Assembly: GCA_963693305.1 (NCBI GenBank)
Contig: OY855903.1
Coordinates: 31,339,598-31,403,597 of the forward strand
DNA: 64,000 nt
Reading direction: 5' to 3'
Source: Meandrina meandrites
Lineage: Eukaryota; Cnidaria; Anthozoa; Scleractinia; Meandrinidae
Below, piece after piece: positions 37,501 through 49,590 of the stretch. A program made the translations under genes and the position numbers. The notes under the pieces were generated by a model. The model was not told where the DNA came from. It worked only from the letters and a program-made list of their open reading frames with translations, and ran no database searches. The stretch's first letter is position 1. Every line of letters begins with the position of its first letter.

Positions 37501-38760
37501 CGGCCGAATCGCACTTTTCATGAAATTGGGTGCTGACTGCCAAAATCGGCGCACAAGCGGTCCCCGAGCTCAGATCATGAGAAAATCAATTTTTACGGCC
37601 GAATCGCAATTTTCATGAAATTGGGTGCTGACTGCCAAAATCGGCGCACAAGCGGTCCCCGAGCTCAGATCATGAGAAAATCAATTTTTACGGCCGAATC
37701 GCAATTTTCATGAAATTGGGTGCTCACTGCCAAAGTCGGCGCACAAGCGGTCCCCGAGCTCAGATCATGAGAAAATCAATTTTTACGGCCGAATCGCAAT
37801 TTTCATGAAATTGGGTGCTCACTGCCCAAATCGGCGCACAAGCGGTCCCCGAGCTCAGATCATGAGAAAATGAATTTTTACGGCCGAATGGCAATTTTCA
37901 TGAAATTGGGTGCTGACTGCCAAAATCAGCGCACAAGCGGTCCCCGAGCTCAGATCATGAGAAAATCAATTTTTACGGCCGAATCGCAATTTTCATGAAA
38001 TTGGGTGCTCACTACCCAAATCGGTGCACAAGCGGTCCCCGAGCTCAGATCATGAGAAAATCAATTTTTACGGCCGAATCGCAATTTTCATGAAATTGGG
38101 TGCTCACTGCCCAAATCGGTGCACAAGCGGTCCCCGAGCTCAGACCATTAGAAAATCAATTTTTACGGCCGAATCGCAATTTTCATGAAATTGGGTGCTC
38201 ACTGCCCAAATCGGTGCACAAGCGGTCCCCGAGCTCAGATCATGAGAAAATCAATTTTTACGGCCGAATCGCAATTTTCATGAAATTGGGTGCTCACTAC
38301 CCAAATCGGCGCCCAAGCGCTCCCGGAGCTCAGATTATGAGAAAATCAATTTTTACGGCCGAATCGCTATTTTTATGAAATTGGGTGCTGACTGCCCAAA
38401 TCGTCGCCCAAGCGGTCCCGGAGCTCAGATCATGAGAAAATCAATTTTTACGGCCGAATCGCAATTTTCATGAAATTGGGTTCTCACTGCCCAAATCGGC
38501 GCACAAGCGGTCCCCGAGCTCAGATCATGAGAAAATCAATTTTTACGGCCGAATCGCAATTTTCATGAAATTGGGTGCTCACTGCCCAAATCGGCGCATG
38601 AGCGGTCCCCAAGCTCAGATCATGAGAAAATCAATTTTTACGGCCGAATCGCAATTTTCATGAAATTGGGTGCTCACTGCCCAAATCGGCGCACAAGCGG
38701 TCCCCGAGCTCAGATCATGAGAAAATCAATTTTTACGGCCGAATCGCAATTTTCATGAAA
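34581..38760. repeat. 22-monomer (2090-bp) tandem duplication
   Basis: Copies are 34581-36670 and 36671-38760, both starting with the TTGAG monomer and ending with a consensus monomer. They share TGAATTTTT with GAATGG (35776, 37866 region) and the CTATTTTTATG change (36279, 38369 region). Private differences include TTTTTCTGCC in the first (near 35310), and CAAAATCAGC plus GACCATTAG in the second (near 37921 and 38143). Confidence 0.92.
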
Positions 38761-39805
38761 TTGGGTTTTCACTGCCCAAATCGGCGCACAAGCGGTCCCC
38801 GAGCTCAGATCATGAGAAAATCAGTTTTTACTGCCGAATCGCAATTTTCATGAAATTGGGTGCTGACTGCCAAAATCGGCGCACAAGCGGTCCCCGAGCT
38901 CAGATCATGAGAAAATCAATTTTTACGGCCGAATCGCACTTTTCATGAAATTGGGTGCTGACTGCCAAAATCGGCGCACAAGCGGTCCCCGAGCTCAGAT
39001 CATGAGAAAATCAATTTTTACGGCCGAATCGCAATTTTCATGAAATTGGGTGCTCACTACCCAAATCGGTGCACAAGCGGTCCCCGAGCTCAGATCATGA
39101 GAAAATCAATTTTTACGGCCGAATCGCAATTTTCATGAAATTGGGTGCTCACTGCCCAAATCGGCGCACAAGCGGTCCCCGAGCTCAGATCATTAGAAAA
39201 TCAATTTTTACGGCCGAATCGCAATTTTCATGAAATTGGGTGCTCACTGCCCAAATCGGTGCACAAGCGGTCCCCGAGCTCAGATCATGAGAAAATCAAT
39301 TTTTACGGCCGAATCGCAATTTTCATGAAATTGGGTGCTCACTACCCAAATCGGCGCCCAAGCGCTCCCGGAGCTCAGATTATGAGAAAATCAATTTTTA
39401 CGGCCGAATCGCTATTTTTATGAAATTGGGTGCTGACTGCCCAAATCGTCGCCCAAGCGGTCCCGGAGCTCAGATCATGAGAAAATCAATTTTTACGGCC
39501 GAATCGCAATTTTCATGAAATTGGGTTCTCACTGCCCAAATCGGCGCACAAGCGGTCCCCGAGCTCAGATCATGAGAAAATCAATTTTTACGGCCGAATC
39601 GCAATTTTCATGAAATTGGGTGCTCACTGCCCAAATCGGCGCATGAGCGGTCCCCAAGCTCAGATCATGAGAAAATCAATTTTTACGGCCGAATCGCAAT
39701 TTTCATGAAATTGGGTGCTCACTGCCCAAATCGGCGCACAAGCGGTCCCCGAGCTCAGATCATGAGAAAATCAATTTTTACGGCCGAATCGCAATTTTCA
39801 TGAAA
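38096..39805. repeat. Seven-monomer repeat at 1045-bp spacing
   Basis: Monomers 38096-38760 recur at 39141-39805, an offset of 11 monomers. Both runs include the CATTAG monomer, the GCGCTC monomer with CTATTTTTATG, the TGCTGAC/GTCGCCC monomer, TTCTC, GCATG and consensus. Between them lie TTTTC, two TGCTGAC and one p14-A monomer (38761-39140). Confidence 0.87.
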
Positions 39806-41325
39806 TTGGGTGCTGACTGCCAAAGTCGGCGCACAAGCGGTCCCCGAGCTCAGATCATGACAAAATCAATTTTTACGGCCGAATCGTAATTTTCAAGAAA
39901 TTGGGTGCTCACTGCCCAAATCGGCGCACAAGCGGTCCCCGAGCTCAGATCATGAGAAAATCAATTTTTACGGCCGAATCGCAATTTTCATGAAATTGGG
40001 TGCTCACTGCCTAAATCGGCGCACAAGCGGTCCCCGAGCTCAGATCATTAGAAAATCAATTTTTACGGCCGAATCGCAATTTTCATGAAATTGGGTGGTC
40101 ACTGCCCAAATTGGTGCACAAGCGGTCCCCGAGCTCACATCATGAGAAAATCAATTTTTACGGCCGAATCGCAATTTTCATGAAATTGGGTGCTCACTGC
40201 CCAAATCGGCGCACAAGCGGTCCCCGAGCTCAGATCATTAGAAAATCAATTTTTACGGCCGAATCGCAATTTTCATGAAATTGGGTGCTCACTGCCCAAA
40301 TCGGTGCACAAGCGGTCCCCGAGCTCAGATCATGAGAAAATCAATTTTTACGGCCGAATCGCAATTTTCATGAAATTGGGTGCTCACTACCCAAATCGGC
40401 GCCCAAGCGGTCCCGTAGCTCAGATTATGAGAAAATCAATTTTTACGGCCGAATCGCAATTTTCATGAAATTGGGTGCTGACTGCCCAAATCGGAGCCCA
40501 AGCGGTCCCGGAGCTCAGATCATGAGAAAATCAATTTTTACGGCCGAATCGCAATTTTCATGAAATTGGGTTCTCACTGCCCAAATCGGTGCACAAGCGG
40601 TCCCCGAGCTCAGATCATGAGAAAATCAATTTTTACGGCCGAATCGCAATTTTCATGAAATTGGGTGCTCACTACCCAAATCGGTGCACAAGCGGTCCCC
40701 CAACTCAGATCATGAGAAAATCAATTTTTACGGCCGAATCGCAATTTTCATGAAATTGGGTGGTCACTGCCCAAATCGGTGCACAAGCGGTCCCCGAGCT
40801 CAGATCATGAGAAAATCAATTTTTACGGCCGAATCGCAATTTTCATGAAATTGGGTGCTCACTGCCCAAATCGGCGCACAAGCGGTCCCCGAGCTCAGAT
40901 CATGAGAAAATCAATTTTTACGGCCGAATGGCAATTTTCATGAAATTGGGTGCTGACTGCCAAAATCGGCGCACAAGCGGTCCCCGAGCTCAGATCATGA
41001 GAAAATCAATTTTTACGGCCGAATCGCAATTTTCATGAAATTGGGTGTTCACTACCCAAATCGGTGCACAAGCGGTCCCCGAGCTCAGATCATGAGAAAA
41101 TCAATTTTTACGGCCGAATCGCAATTTTCATGAAATTGGGTGCTCACTGCCCAAATCGGCGCACAAGCGGTCCCCGAGCTCAGATCATTAGAAAATCAAT
41201 TTTTACGGCCGAATCGCAATTTTCATGAAATTGGGTGCTCACTGCCCAAATCGGTGCACAAGCGGTCCCCGAGCTCAGATCATGAGAAAATCAATTTTTA
41301 CGGCCGAATCGCAATTTTCATGAAA

Positions 41326-42845
41326 TTGGGTGCTCACTGCCCAAATCGGCGTAAAAGCGGTCCCGGAGCTCAGATCATGAGAAAATCAATTTTTACGGCC
41401 GAATCGCAATTTTCATGAAATTGGGTGCTCACTACCCAAATCGGCGCAAAAGCGGTCCCCGAGCTCAGGTCATGAGAAAATCAATTTTTACGGCCGAATC
41501 GCAATTTTCATGAAATTGGGTGCTCACTGCCCAAATCGGCGCACAAGCGGTCCCCGAGCTCAGATCATGAGAAAATCAATTTTTACGGCCGAATCGCAAT
41601 TTTCATGAAATTGAGTGCTCACTGCCCAAATCGGCGCACAAGCGGTCCCCGAGCTCAGATCATGAGAAAATCAATTTTTACGGCCGAATCGCAATTTTCA
41701 TGAAATTGGGTGCTCACTGTTCAAATCGGCGCACAAGCGGTCCCCGAGCTCAGATCATGAGAAAATCAATTTTTACGGCCGAATCGCAATTTTCATGAAA
41801 TTGGGTGCTCACTGCCCAAATCGGCGTAAAAGCGGTCCCGGAGCTCAGATCATGAGAAAATCAATTTTTACGGCCGAATCGCAATTTTCATGAAATTGGG
41901 TGCTCACTACCCAAATCGGCGCAAAAGCGGTCCCCGAGCTCAGGTCATGAGAAAATCAATTTTTACGGCCGAATCGCAATTTTCATGAAATTGGGTGCTC
42001 ACTGCCCAAATCGGCGCACAAGCGGTCCCCGAGCTCAGATCATGAGAAAATCAATTTTTACGGCCGAATCGCAATTTTCATGAAATTGGGTGCTCACTGC
42101 CCAAATCGGCGTAAAAGCGGTCCCGGAGCTCAGATCATGAGAAAATCAATTTTTACGGCCGAATCGCAATTTTCATGAAATTGGGTGCTCACTACCCAAA
42201 TCGGCGCAAAAGCGGTCCCCGAGCTCAGGTCATGAGAAAATCAATTTTTACGGCCGAATCGCAATTTTCATGAAATTGGGTGCTCACTGCCCAAATCGGC
42301 GCACAAGCGGTCCCCGAGCTCAGATCATGAGAAAATCAATTTTTACGGCCGAATCGCAATTTTCATGAAATTGAGTGCTCACTGCCCAAATCGGCGCACA
42401 AGCGGTCCCCGAGCTCAGATCATGAGAAAATCAATTTTTACGGCCGAATCGCAATTTTCATGAAATTGGGTGCTCACTGTTCAAATCGGCGCACAAGCGG
42501 TCCCCGAGCTCAGATCATGAGAAAATCAATTTTTACGGCCGAATCGCAATTTTCATGAAATTGGGTGCTCACTGCCCAAATCGGCGTAAAAGCGGTCCCG
42601 GAGCTCAGATCATGAGAAAATCAATTTTTACGGCCGAATCGCAATTTTCATGAAATTGGGTGCTCACTACCCAAATCGGCGCAAAAGCGGTCCCCGAGCT
42701 CAGGTCATGAGAAAATCAATTTTTACGGCCGAATCGCAATTTTCATGAAATTGGGTGCTCACTGCCCAAATCGGCGCACAAGCGGTCCCCGAGCTCAGAT
42801 CATGAGAAAATCAATTTTTACGGCCGAATCGCAATTTTCATGAAA
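41326..42845. repeat. Five-monomer (475-bp) local amplification: GTAAAAG, CAGGT, consensus, TTGAG, ACTGTTC
   Basis: The block runs in full at 41326-41800, as its first three monomers at 41801-42085, in full at 42086-42560, and as three monomers at 42561-42845. The alternation of full and three-monomer forms means the five- and three-monomer sets duplicated together as an eight-monomer unit (41326-42085 and 42086-42845, 760 bp). Confidence 0.9.
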
Positions 42846-43890
42846 TTGGGTGCTGACTGCCAAAATCGGCGCACAAGCGGTCCCCGAGCTCAGATCATGA
42901 GAAAATCAATTTTTACGGCCGAATCGCAATTTTCATGAAATTGGGTTTTCACTGCCCAAATCGGCGCACAAGCGGTCCCCGAGCTCAGATCATGAGAAAA
43001 TCAGTTTTTACTGCCGAATCGCAATTTTCATGAAATTGGGTGCTGACTGCCAAAATCGGCGCACAAGCGGTCCCCGAGCTCAGATCATGAGAAAATCAAT
43101 TTTTACGGCCGAATCGCACTTTTCATGAAATTGGGTGCTGACTGCCAAAATCGGCGCACAAGCGGTCCCCGAGCTCAGATCATGAGAAAATCAATTTTTA
43201 CGGCCGAATCGCAATTTTCATGAAATTGGGTGCTGACTGCCAAAATCGGCGCACAAGCGGTCCCCGAGCTCAGATCATGAGAAAATCAATTTTTACGGCC
43301 GAATCGCAATTTTCATGAAATTGGGTGCTCACTACCCAAATCGGTGCACAAGCGGTCCCCGAGCTCAGATCATGAGAAAATCAATTTTTACGGCCGAATC
43401 GCAATTTTCATGAAATTGGGTGCTCACTGCCCAAATCGGCGCACAAGCGGTCCCCGAGCTCAGATCATTAGAAAATCAATTTTTACGGCCGAATCGCAAT
43501 TTTCATGAAATTGGGTGCTCACTGCCCAAATCGGTGCACAAGCGGTCCCCGAGCTCAGATCATGAGAAAATCAATTTTTACGGCCGAATCGCAATTTTCA
43601 TGAAATTGAGTGCTCACTGCCCAAATCGGCGCACAAGCGGTCCCCGAGCTCAGATCATGAGAAAATCAATTTTTACGGCCGAATCGCAATTTTCATGAAA
43701 TTGGGTGCTCACTGTTCAAATCGGCGCACAAGCGGTCCCCGAGCTCAGATCATGAGAAAATCAATTTTTACGGCCGAATCGCAATTTTCATGAAATTGGG
43801 TGCTCACTGCCCAAATCGGCGTAAAAGCGGTCCCGGAGCTCAGATCATGAGAAAATCAATTTTTACGGCCGAATCGCAATTTTCATGAAA

Positions 43891-44555
43891 TTGGGTGCTC
43901 ACTACCCAAATCGGCGCCCAAGCGGTCCCGTAGCTCAGATGATGAGAAAATCAATTTTTACGGCCGAATCGCAATTTTCATGAAATTGGGTGCTGACTGC
44001 CCAAATCGGAGCCCAAGCGGTCCCGGAGCTCAGATCATGAGAAAATCAATTTTTACGGCCGAATCGCAATTTTCATGAAATTGGGTTCTCACTGCCCAAA
44101 TCGGTGCACAAGCGGTCCCCGAGCTCAGATCATGAGAAAATCAATTTTTACGGCCGAATCGCAATTTTCATGAAATTGGGTGCTCACTGCCCAAATCGGT
44201 GCACAAGCGGTCCCCGAGCTCAGATCATGAGAAAATCAATTTTTACGGCCGAATCGCAATTTTCATGAAATTGGGTGCTCACTACCCAAATCGGCGCCCA
44301 AGCGGTCCCGGAGCTCAGATTATGAGAAAATCAATTTTTACGGCCGAATCGCAATTTTCATGAAATTGGGTGCTGACTGCCCAAATCGGAGCCCAAGCGG
44401 TCCCGGAGCTCAGATCATGAGAAAATCAATTTTTACGGCCGAATCGCAATTTTCATGAAATTGGGTTCTCACTGCCCAAATCGGTGCACAAGCGGTCCCC
44501 GAGCTCAGATCATGAGAAAATCAATTTTTACGGCCGAATCGCAATTTTCATGAAA
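43891..44555. repeat. Four-monomer (380-bp) block, one full and one three-monomer copy
   Basis: The series p14-A/GCCCAAG, GGAGCCC, TTCTC, GGTGCACA runs 43891-44270; its first three members recur at 44271-44555. The first copy has CCCGTAG and GATGATG, the second CCCGGAG and TTATGAG. Related series lie at 54721-55100 and 55766-56335. Confidence 0.82.
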
Positions 44556-46075
44556 TTGGGTGCTCACTGCCCAAATCGGCGCATGAGCGGTCCCCAAGCT
44601 CAGATCATGAGAAAATCAATTTTTACGGCCGAATCGCAATTTTCATGAAATTGGGTGCTCACTACCCAAATCGGTGCACAAGCGGTCCCCGAGCTCAGAT
44701 CATGAGAAAATCAATTTTTACGGCCGAATCGCAATTTTCATGAAATTGGGTGCTCACTGCCCAAATCGGCGCACAAGCGGTCCCCGAGCTCAGATCATGA
44801 GAAAATCAATTTTTACGGCCGAATCGCAATTTTCATGAAATTGGGTGTTCACTGCCCAAATCGGCCCTCAAGCGGTCCCCGAGCTCAGATCATGAGAAAA
44901 TCAATTTTTACGGCCGAATCGCAATTTTCATGAAATTGGGTGCTCACTGCCCAAATCGGCGCACAAGCGGTCCCCGAGCTCAGATCATGAGAAAATCAAT
45001 TTTTACGGCCGAATCGCAATTTTCATGAAATTGAGTGCTCACTGCCCAAATCGGCGCACAAGCGGTCCCCGAGCTCAGATCATGAGAAAATCAATTTTTA
45101 CGGCCGAATCGCAATTTTCATGAAATTGGGTGCTCACTGTTCAAATCGGCGCACAAGCGGTCCCCGAGCTCAGATCATGAGAAAATCAATTTTTACGGCC
45201 GAATCGCAATTTTCATGAAATTGGGTGCTCACTGCCCAAATCGGCGTAAAAGCGGTCCCGGAGCTCAGATCATGAGAAAATCAATTTTTACGGCCGAATC
45301 GCAATTTTCATGAAATTGGGTGCTCACTACCCAAATCGGCGCAAAAGCGGTCCCCGAGCTCAGGTCATGAGAAAATCAATTTTTACGGCCGAATCGCAAT
45401 TTTCATGAAATTGGGTGCTCACTGCCCAAATCGGCGCACAAGCGGTCCCCGAGCTCAGATCATGAGAAAATCAATTTTTACGGCCGAATCGCAATTTTCA
45501 TGAAATTGGGTGCTCACTGCCCAAATCGGCGCACAACCGGTCCCCCAGCTCAGATCATGAGAAAATCAATTTTTACGGCCGAATCGCAATTTTCATGAAA
45601 TTGGGTTCTCACTGCCAAAATCGGCGCACAAGCGGTCCCCGAGCTCAGATCATGAGAAAATCAATTTTTACGGCCGAATCGCAATTTTCATGAAATTGGG
45701 TTTTCACTGCCCAAATCGGCGCACAAGCGGTCCCCGAGCTCAGATCATGAGAAAATCAGTTTTTACTGCCGAATCGCAATTTTCATGAAATTGGGTGCTG
45801 ACTGCCAAAATCGGCGCACAAGCGGTCCCCGAGCTCAGATCATGAGAAAATCAATTTTTACGGCCGAATCGCACTTTTCATGAAATTGGGTGCTGACTGC
45901 CAAAATCGGCGCACAAGCGGTCCCCGAGCTCAGATCATGAGAAAATCAATTTTTACGGCCGAATCGCAATTTTCATGAAATTGGGTGCTGACTGCCAAAA
46001 TCGGCGCAAAAGCGGTCCCCGAGCTCAGATCATGAGAAAATCAATTTTTACGGCCGAATCGCAATTTTCATGAAA
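44556..46075. repeat. Dispersed 16-monomer copy of 34106-35625
   Basis: The order GCATG, p14-A, consensus, TGTTC with GGCCCTCA, consensus, TTGAG, ACTGTTC, GTAAAAG, CAGGT, consensus, CCCCCAG, one variable monomer, TTTTC, TGCTGAC (three times) is the same as at 34106-35625, 10450 bp (110 monomers) upstream. The variable monomer is GTCGCCC at 35151 but TTCTC/CCAAAAT at 45601. The left end of the HOR2 domain abuts directly. Confidence 0.87.
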
Positions 46076-48640
46076 TTGGGTGCTCACTGTTCAAATCGGT
46101 GCACAAGCGGTCCCCGAGCTCAGATCATGAGAAAATCAATTTTTACGGCCGAATCGCAATTTTCATGAAATTGGGTGCTCACTACCCAAATCGGTGCACA
46201 AGCGGTCCCCGAGCTCAGATCATGAGAAAATCAATTTTTACGGCCGAATCGCAATTTTCATGAAATTGGGTGCTCACTGTTCAAATCGGCGCCCAAGCGG
46301 TCCCGGAGCTCAGATTATGAGAAAATCAATTTTTACGGCCGAATCGCAATTTTCATGAAATTGGGTGCTCACTGCCCAAATCGGCGAAAAAGCGGTCCCC
46401 GAGCTCAGATGATGAGAAAATCAATTTTTACGGCCGAATCGCAATTTTCATGAAATTGGGTGCTCACTACCCAAATCGGTGCACAAGCGGTCCCCGAGCT
46501 CAGATCATGAGAAAATCAATTTTTACGGCCGAATCGCAATTTTCATGAAATTGGGTGCTCACTGTTCAAATCGGCGCACAAGCGGTCCCGGAGCTCAGAT
46601 ATTGAGAAAATCAATTTTTACGGCCGAATCGCAATTTTCATGAAATTGGGTGCTCACTGCCCAAATCGGCGCACAAGCGGTCCCGGAGCTCAGATCATGA
46701 GAAAATCAATTTTTACGCCCGAATCGCAATTTTCATGAAATTGGGTGCTCACTGTTCAAATCGGCGCACAAGCGGTCCCCGAGCTCAGATCATGAGAAAA
46801 TCAATTTTTACGGCCGAATCGCAATTTTCATGAAATTGGGTGCTCACTGCCCAAATCGGCGTACAGGCGGTCCCCCAGCTCAGATCATGAGAAAATTAAT
46901 TTTTACGGCCGAATCGCAATTTTCATGAAATTGGGTGCTCACTGCCCAAATCGGCGAACAAGCGGTCCCCGAGCTCAGATGATGAGAAAATCAATTTTTA
47001 CGGCCGAATCGCAATTTTGATGAAATTGGGTGCTCACTACCCAAATCGGTGCACAAGCGGTCCCCGAGCTCAGATCATGAGAAAATCAATTTTTACGACC
47101 GAATCGTAATTTTCAAGAAATTGGGTGCTCACTGCCCAAATCGGCGCACAAGCGGTCCCCGAGCTCACATCATGAGAAAATCAATTTTTACGGCCGAATC
47201 GCAATTTTCATGAAATTGGGTGCTCACTGCCCAAATCGGCGCACAAGCGGTCCCCGAGCTCAGATCATGAGAAAATCAATTTTTACGGCCGAATCGCAAT
47301 TTTCATGAAATTGGGTGCTCACTACCCAAATCGGCGCCCAAGCGGTCCCGTAGCTCAGATGATGAGAAAATCAATTTTTACGGCCGAATCGCAATTTTCA
47401 TGAAATTGGGTGCTGACTGCCCCAATCGGAGCCCAAGCGGTCCCGGAGCTCAGATCATGAGAAAATCAATTTTTACGGCCGAATCGCAATTTTCATGGAA
47501 TTGGGTGCTCACTGCCCAAATCGGCGCACAAGCGGTCCCCGAGCTCAGATCATGAGAAAATTAATTTTTACGGCCGAATCGCAATTTTCATGAAATTGGG
47601 TGCTGACTGCCCAAATCGGCGCACAAGCTGTCTCCGAGCTCAGATCATGAGAAAATCAATTTTTACGGCCGAATCGCAATTTTCATGAAATTGGGTGCTG
47701 ACTGCCCAAATCGGCGCACAAGCGGTCCCGGAGCTCAGATTATGAGAAAATCAATTTTTACGGCCGAATCGAAATTTTCATGAAATTAGGTGCTCACTGC
47801 CCAAATCGGCGCACAAGCGGTCCCCGAGCTCAGATCATGAGAAAATCAATTTTTACGGCCGAATCGCAATTTTCATGAAATTGGGTTCTCACTGCCCAAA
47901 TCGGTGCACAAGCGGTCCCCGAGCTCAGATCATGAGAAAATCAATTTTTACGGCCGAATCGCAATTTTCATGAAATTGGGTGCTCACTGCCCAAATCGGC
48001 GCACAAGCGGTCCCCGAGCTCAGATCATGAGAAAATCAATTTTTACGGCCGAATGGCAATTTTCATGAAATTGGGTGCTCACTGCCAAAATCGGCGCACA
48101 AGCGGTCCCCGAGCTCAGATCATGAGAAAATCAATTTTTACGGCCGAATCGCAATTTTCATGAAATTGGGTTCTCACTACCCAAATCGGCGCACAAGCGG
48201 TCCCCGAGCTCAGATCATGAGAAAATCAATTTTTACGGCCGAATCGCAATTTTCATGAAATTGGGTGCTCACTGCCCAAATCGGCGCACAAGCGGTCACC
48301 GAGCTCAGATCATGAGAAAATCAATTTTTACGGCCGAATCGCAATTTTCATGAAATTGGGTGCTCACTGCCCAAATCGGCGCACAAGCGGTCCCCGAGCT
48401 CAGATCATGAGAAAATCAATTTTTACGGCCGAATCGCAATTTTCATGAAATTGGGTGCTCACTGCCCAAATCGGCGCACAAGCGGTCCCGGAGCTCAGAT
48501 CATGAGAAAATCAATTTTTACGGCCGAATCGCAATTTTCATGAAATTGGGTGCTCACTGTTCAAATCGGCGCACAAGCGGTCCCCGAGCTCAGATCATGA
48601 GAAAATCAATTTTTACGGCCGAATCGCAATTTTCATGAAA
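46076..48640. repeat. Left part of HOR2 domain: partial copy joined to an 11-mer-type segment
   Basis: Monomers 46076-47025 correspond to 49401-50350 (offset 3325 bp, one HOR2 period). Monomer 47026 is chimeric: its first part has p14-A and GGTGCACA of HOR2, and its tail has ACGACC, CGTAATTTT and CAAGAAA, otherwise seen in the monomers at 54246 and 55291. The following 47121-47500 corresponds to 54341-54910 less two monomers. Monomers 47501-47880 include TTAGG and TGCTGACTGCCC types, and 47881-48640 recurs at 56336-57095. Confidence 0.8.
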
Positions 48641-48925
48641 TTGGGTGCTCACTGCCCAAATCGGCGTACAGGCGGTCCCCGAGCTCAGATCATGAGAAAA
48701 TTAATTTTTACGGCCGAATCGCAATTTTCATGAAATTGGGTGCTCACTGCCCAAATCGGCGAACAAGCGGTCCCCGAGCTCAGATGATGAGAAAATCAAT
48801 TTTTACGGCCGAATCGCAATTTTCATGAAATTGGGTGCTCACTACCCAAATCGGTGCACAAGCGGTCCCCGAGCTCAGATCATGAGAAAATCAATTTTTA
48901 CGGCCGAATCGCAATTTTCATGAAA

Positions 48926-49590
48926 TTGGGTGCTCACTACCCAAATCGGTGCACAAGCGGTCCCCGAGCTCAGATCATGAGAAAATCAATTTTTACGGCC
49001 GAATCGCAATTTTCATGAAATTGGGTGCTCACTGTTCAAATCGGCGCACAAGCGGTCCCCGAGCTCAGATCATGAGAAAATCAATTTTTACGGCCGAATC
49101 GCAATTTTCATGAAATTGGGTGCTCACTGTTCAAATCGGTGCACAAGCGGTCCCCGAGCTCAGATCATGAGAAAATCAATTTTTACGGCCGAATCGCAAT
49201 TTTCATGAAATTGGGTGCTCACTACCCAAATCGGTGCACAAGCGGTCCCCGAGCTCAGATCATGAGAAAATCAATTTTTACGGCCGAATCGCAATTTTCA
49301 TGAAATTGGGTGCTCACTGTTCAAATCGGCGCACAAGCGGTCCCCGAGCTCAGATCATGAGAAAATCAATTTTTACGGCCGAATCGCAATTTTCATGAAA
49401 TTGGGTGCTCACTGTTCAAATCGGTGCACAAGCGGTCCCCGAGCTCAGATCATGAGAAAATCAATTTTTACGGCCGAATCGCAATTTTCATGAAATTGGG
49501 TGCTCACTACCCAAATCGGTGCACAAGCGGTCCCCGAGCTCAGATCATGAGAAAATCAATTTTTACGGCCGAATCGCAATTTTCATGAAA
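48926..49590. repeat. Trimer sub-repeat (285 bp)
   Basis: Monomers cycle as p14-A/GGTGCACA, TT/GGCGCACA, TT/GGTGCACA: 48926-49210, 49211-49495, then a new start at 49496. The same cycle is present at 52251-52820, 57286-57855 and 60611-61180. Confidence 0.9.

Larger units (their letters stand above)
33726..46075. repeat. Shuffled HOR1-type domain with short tandem duplications
   Basis: This 12.35-kb stretch uses the HOR1 variant set (TTGAG, GTAAAAG, CAGGT, TTTTC, CATTAG, CCCGTAG, GGAGCCC) but has no 8-10 kb periodicity. Its order is broken into tandem repeats of 22, 11, 5 and 4 monomers, annotated separately. The p36-39 CTTC variant of HOR1 A-D is CCCC in the corresponding GCAAAAG monomers here (34866, 36956, 41421), so the domain is separable from A-D by sequence as well as by order. 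The remaining monomers not covered by those entries are ordinary HOR1-type units. Confidence 0.85.

Noticed and set aside
575..43698. Repeated 92-codon open reading frames on the + strand (575, 3235, 4755 ... 43420)
   Set aside because: They start at GTG inside the satellite, cross three monomers in three frames, and exist only where a substitution removes one TGA. No ribosome-binding, Kozak-like or family feature is seen, and sequence changes are shared with non-open monomers.
46361..46455. Hammerhead-like core in CAGATGATGAGAAAA variants
   Set aside because: The conserved CTGATGA box and the matching GAAA and cleavage-site elements are not all present; only a chance resemblance.
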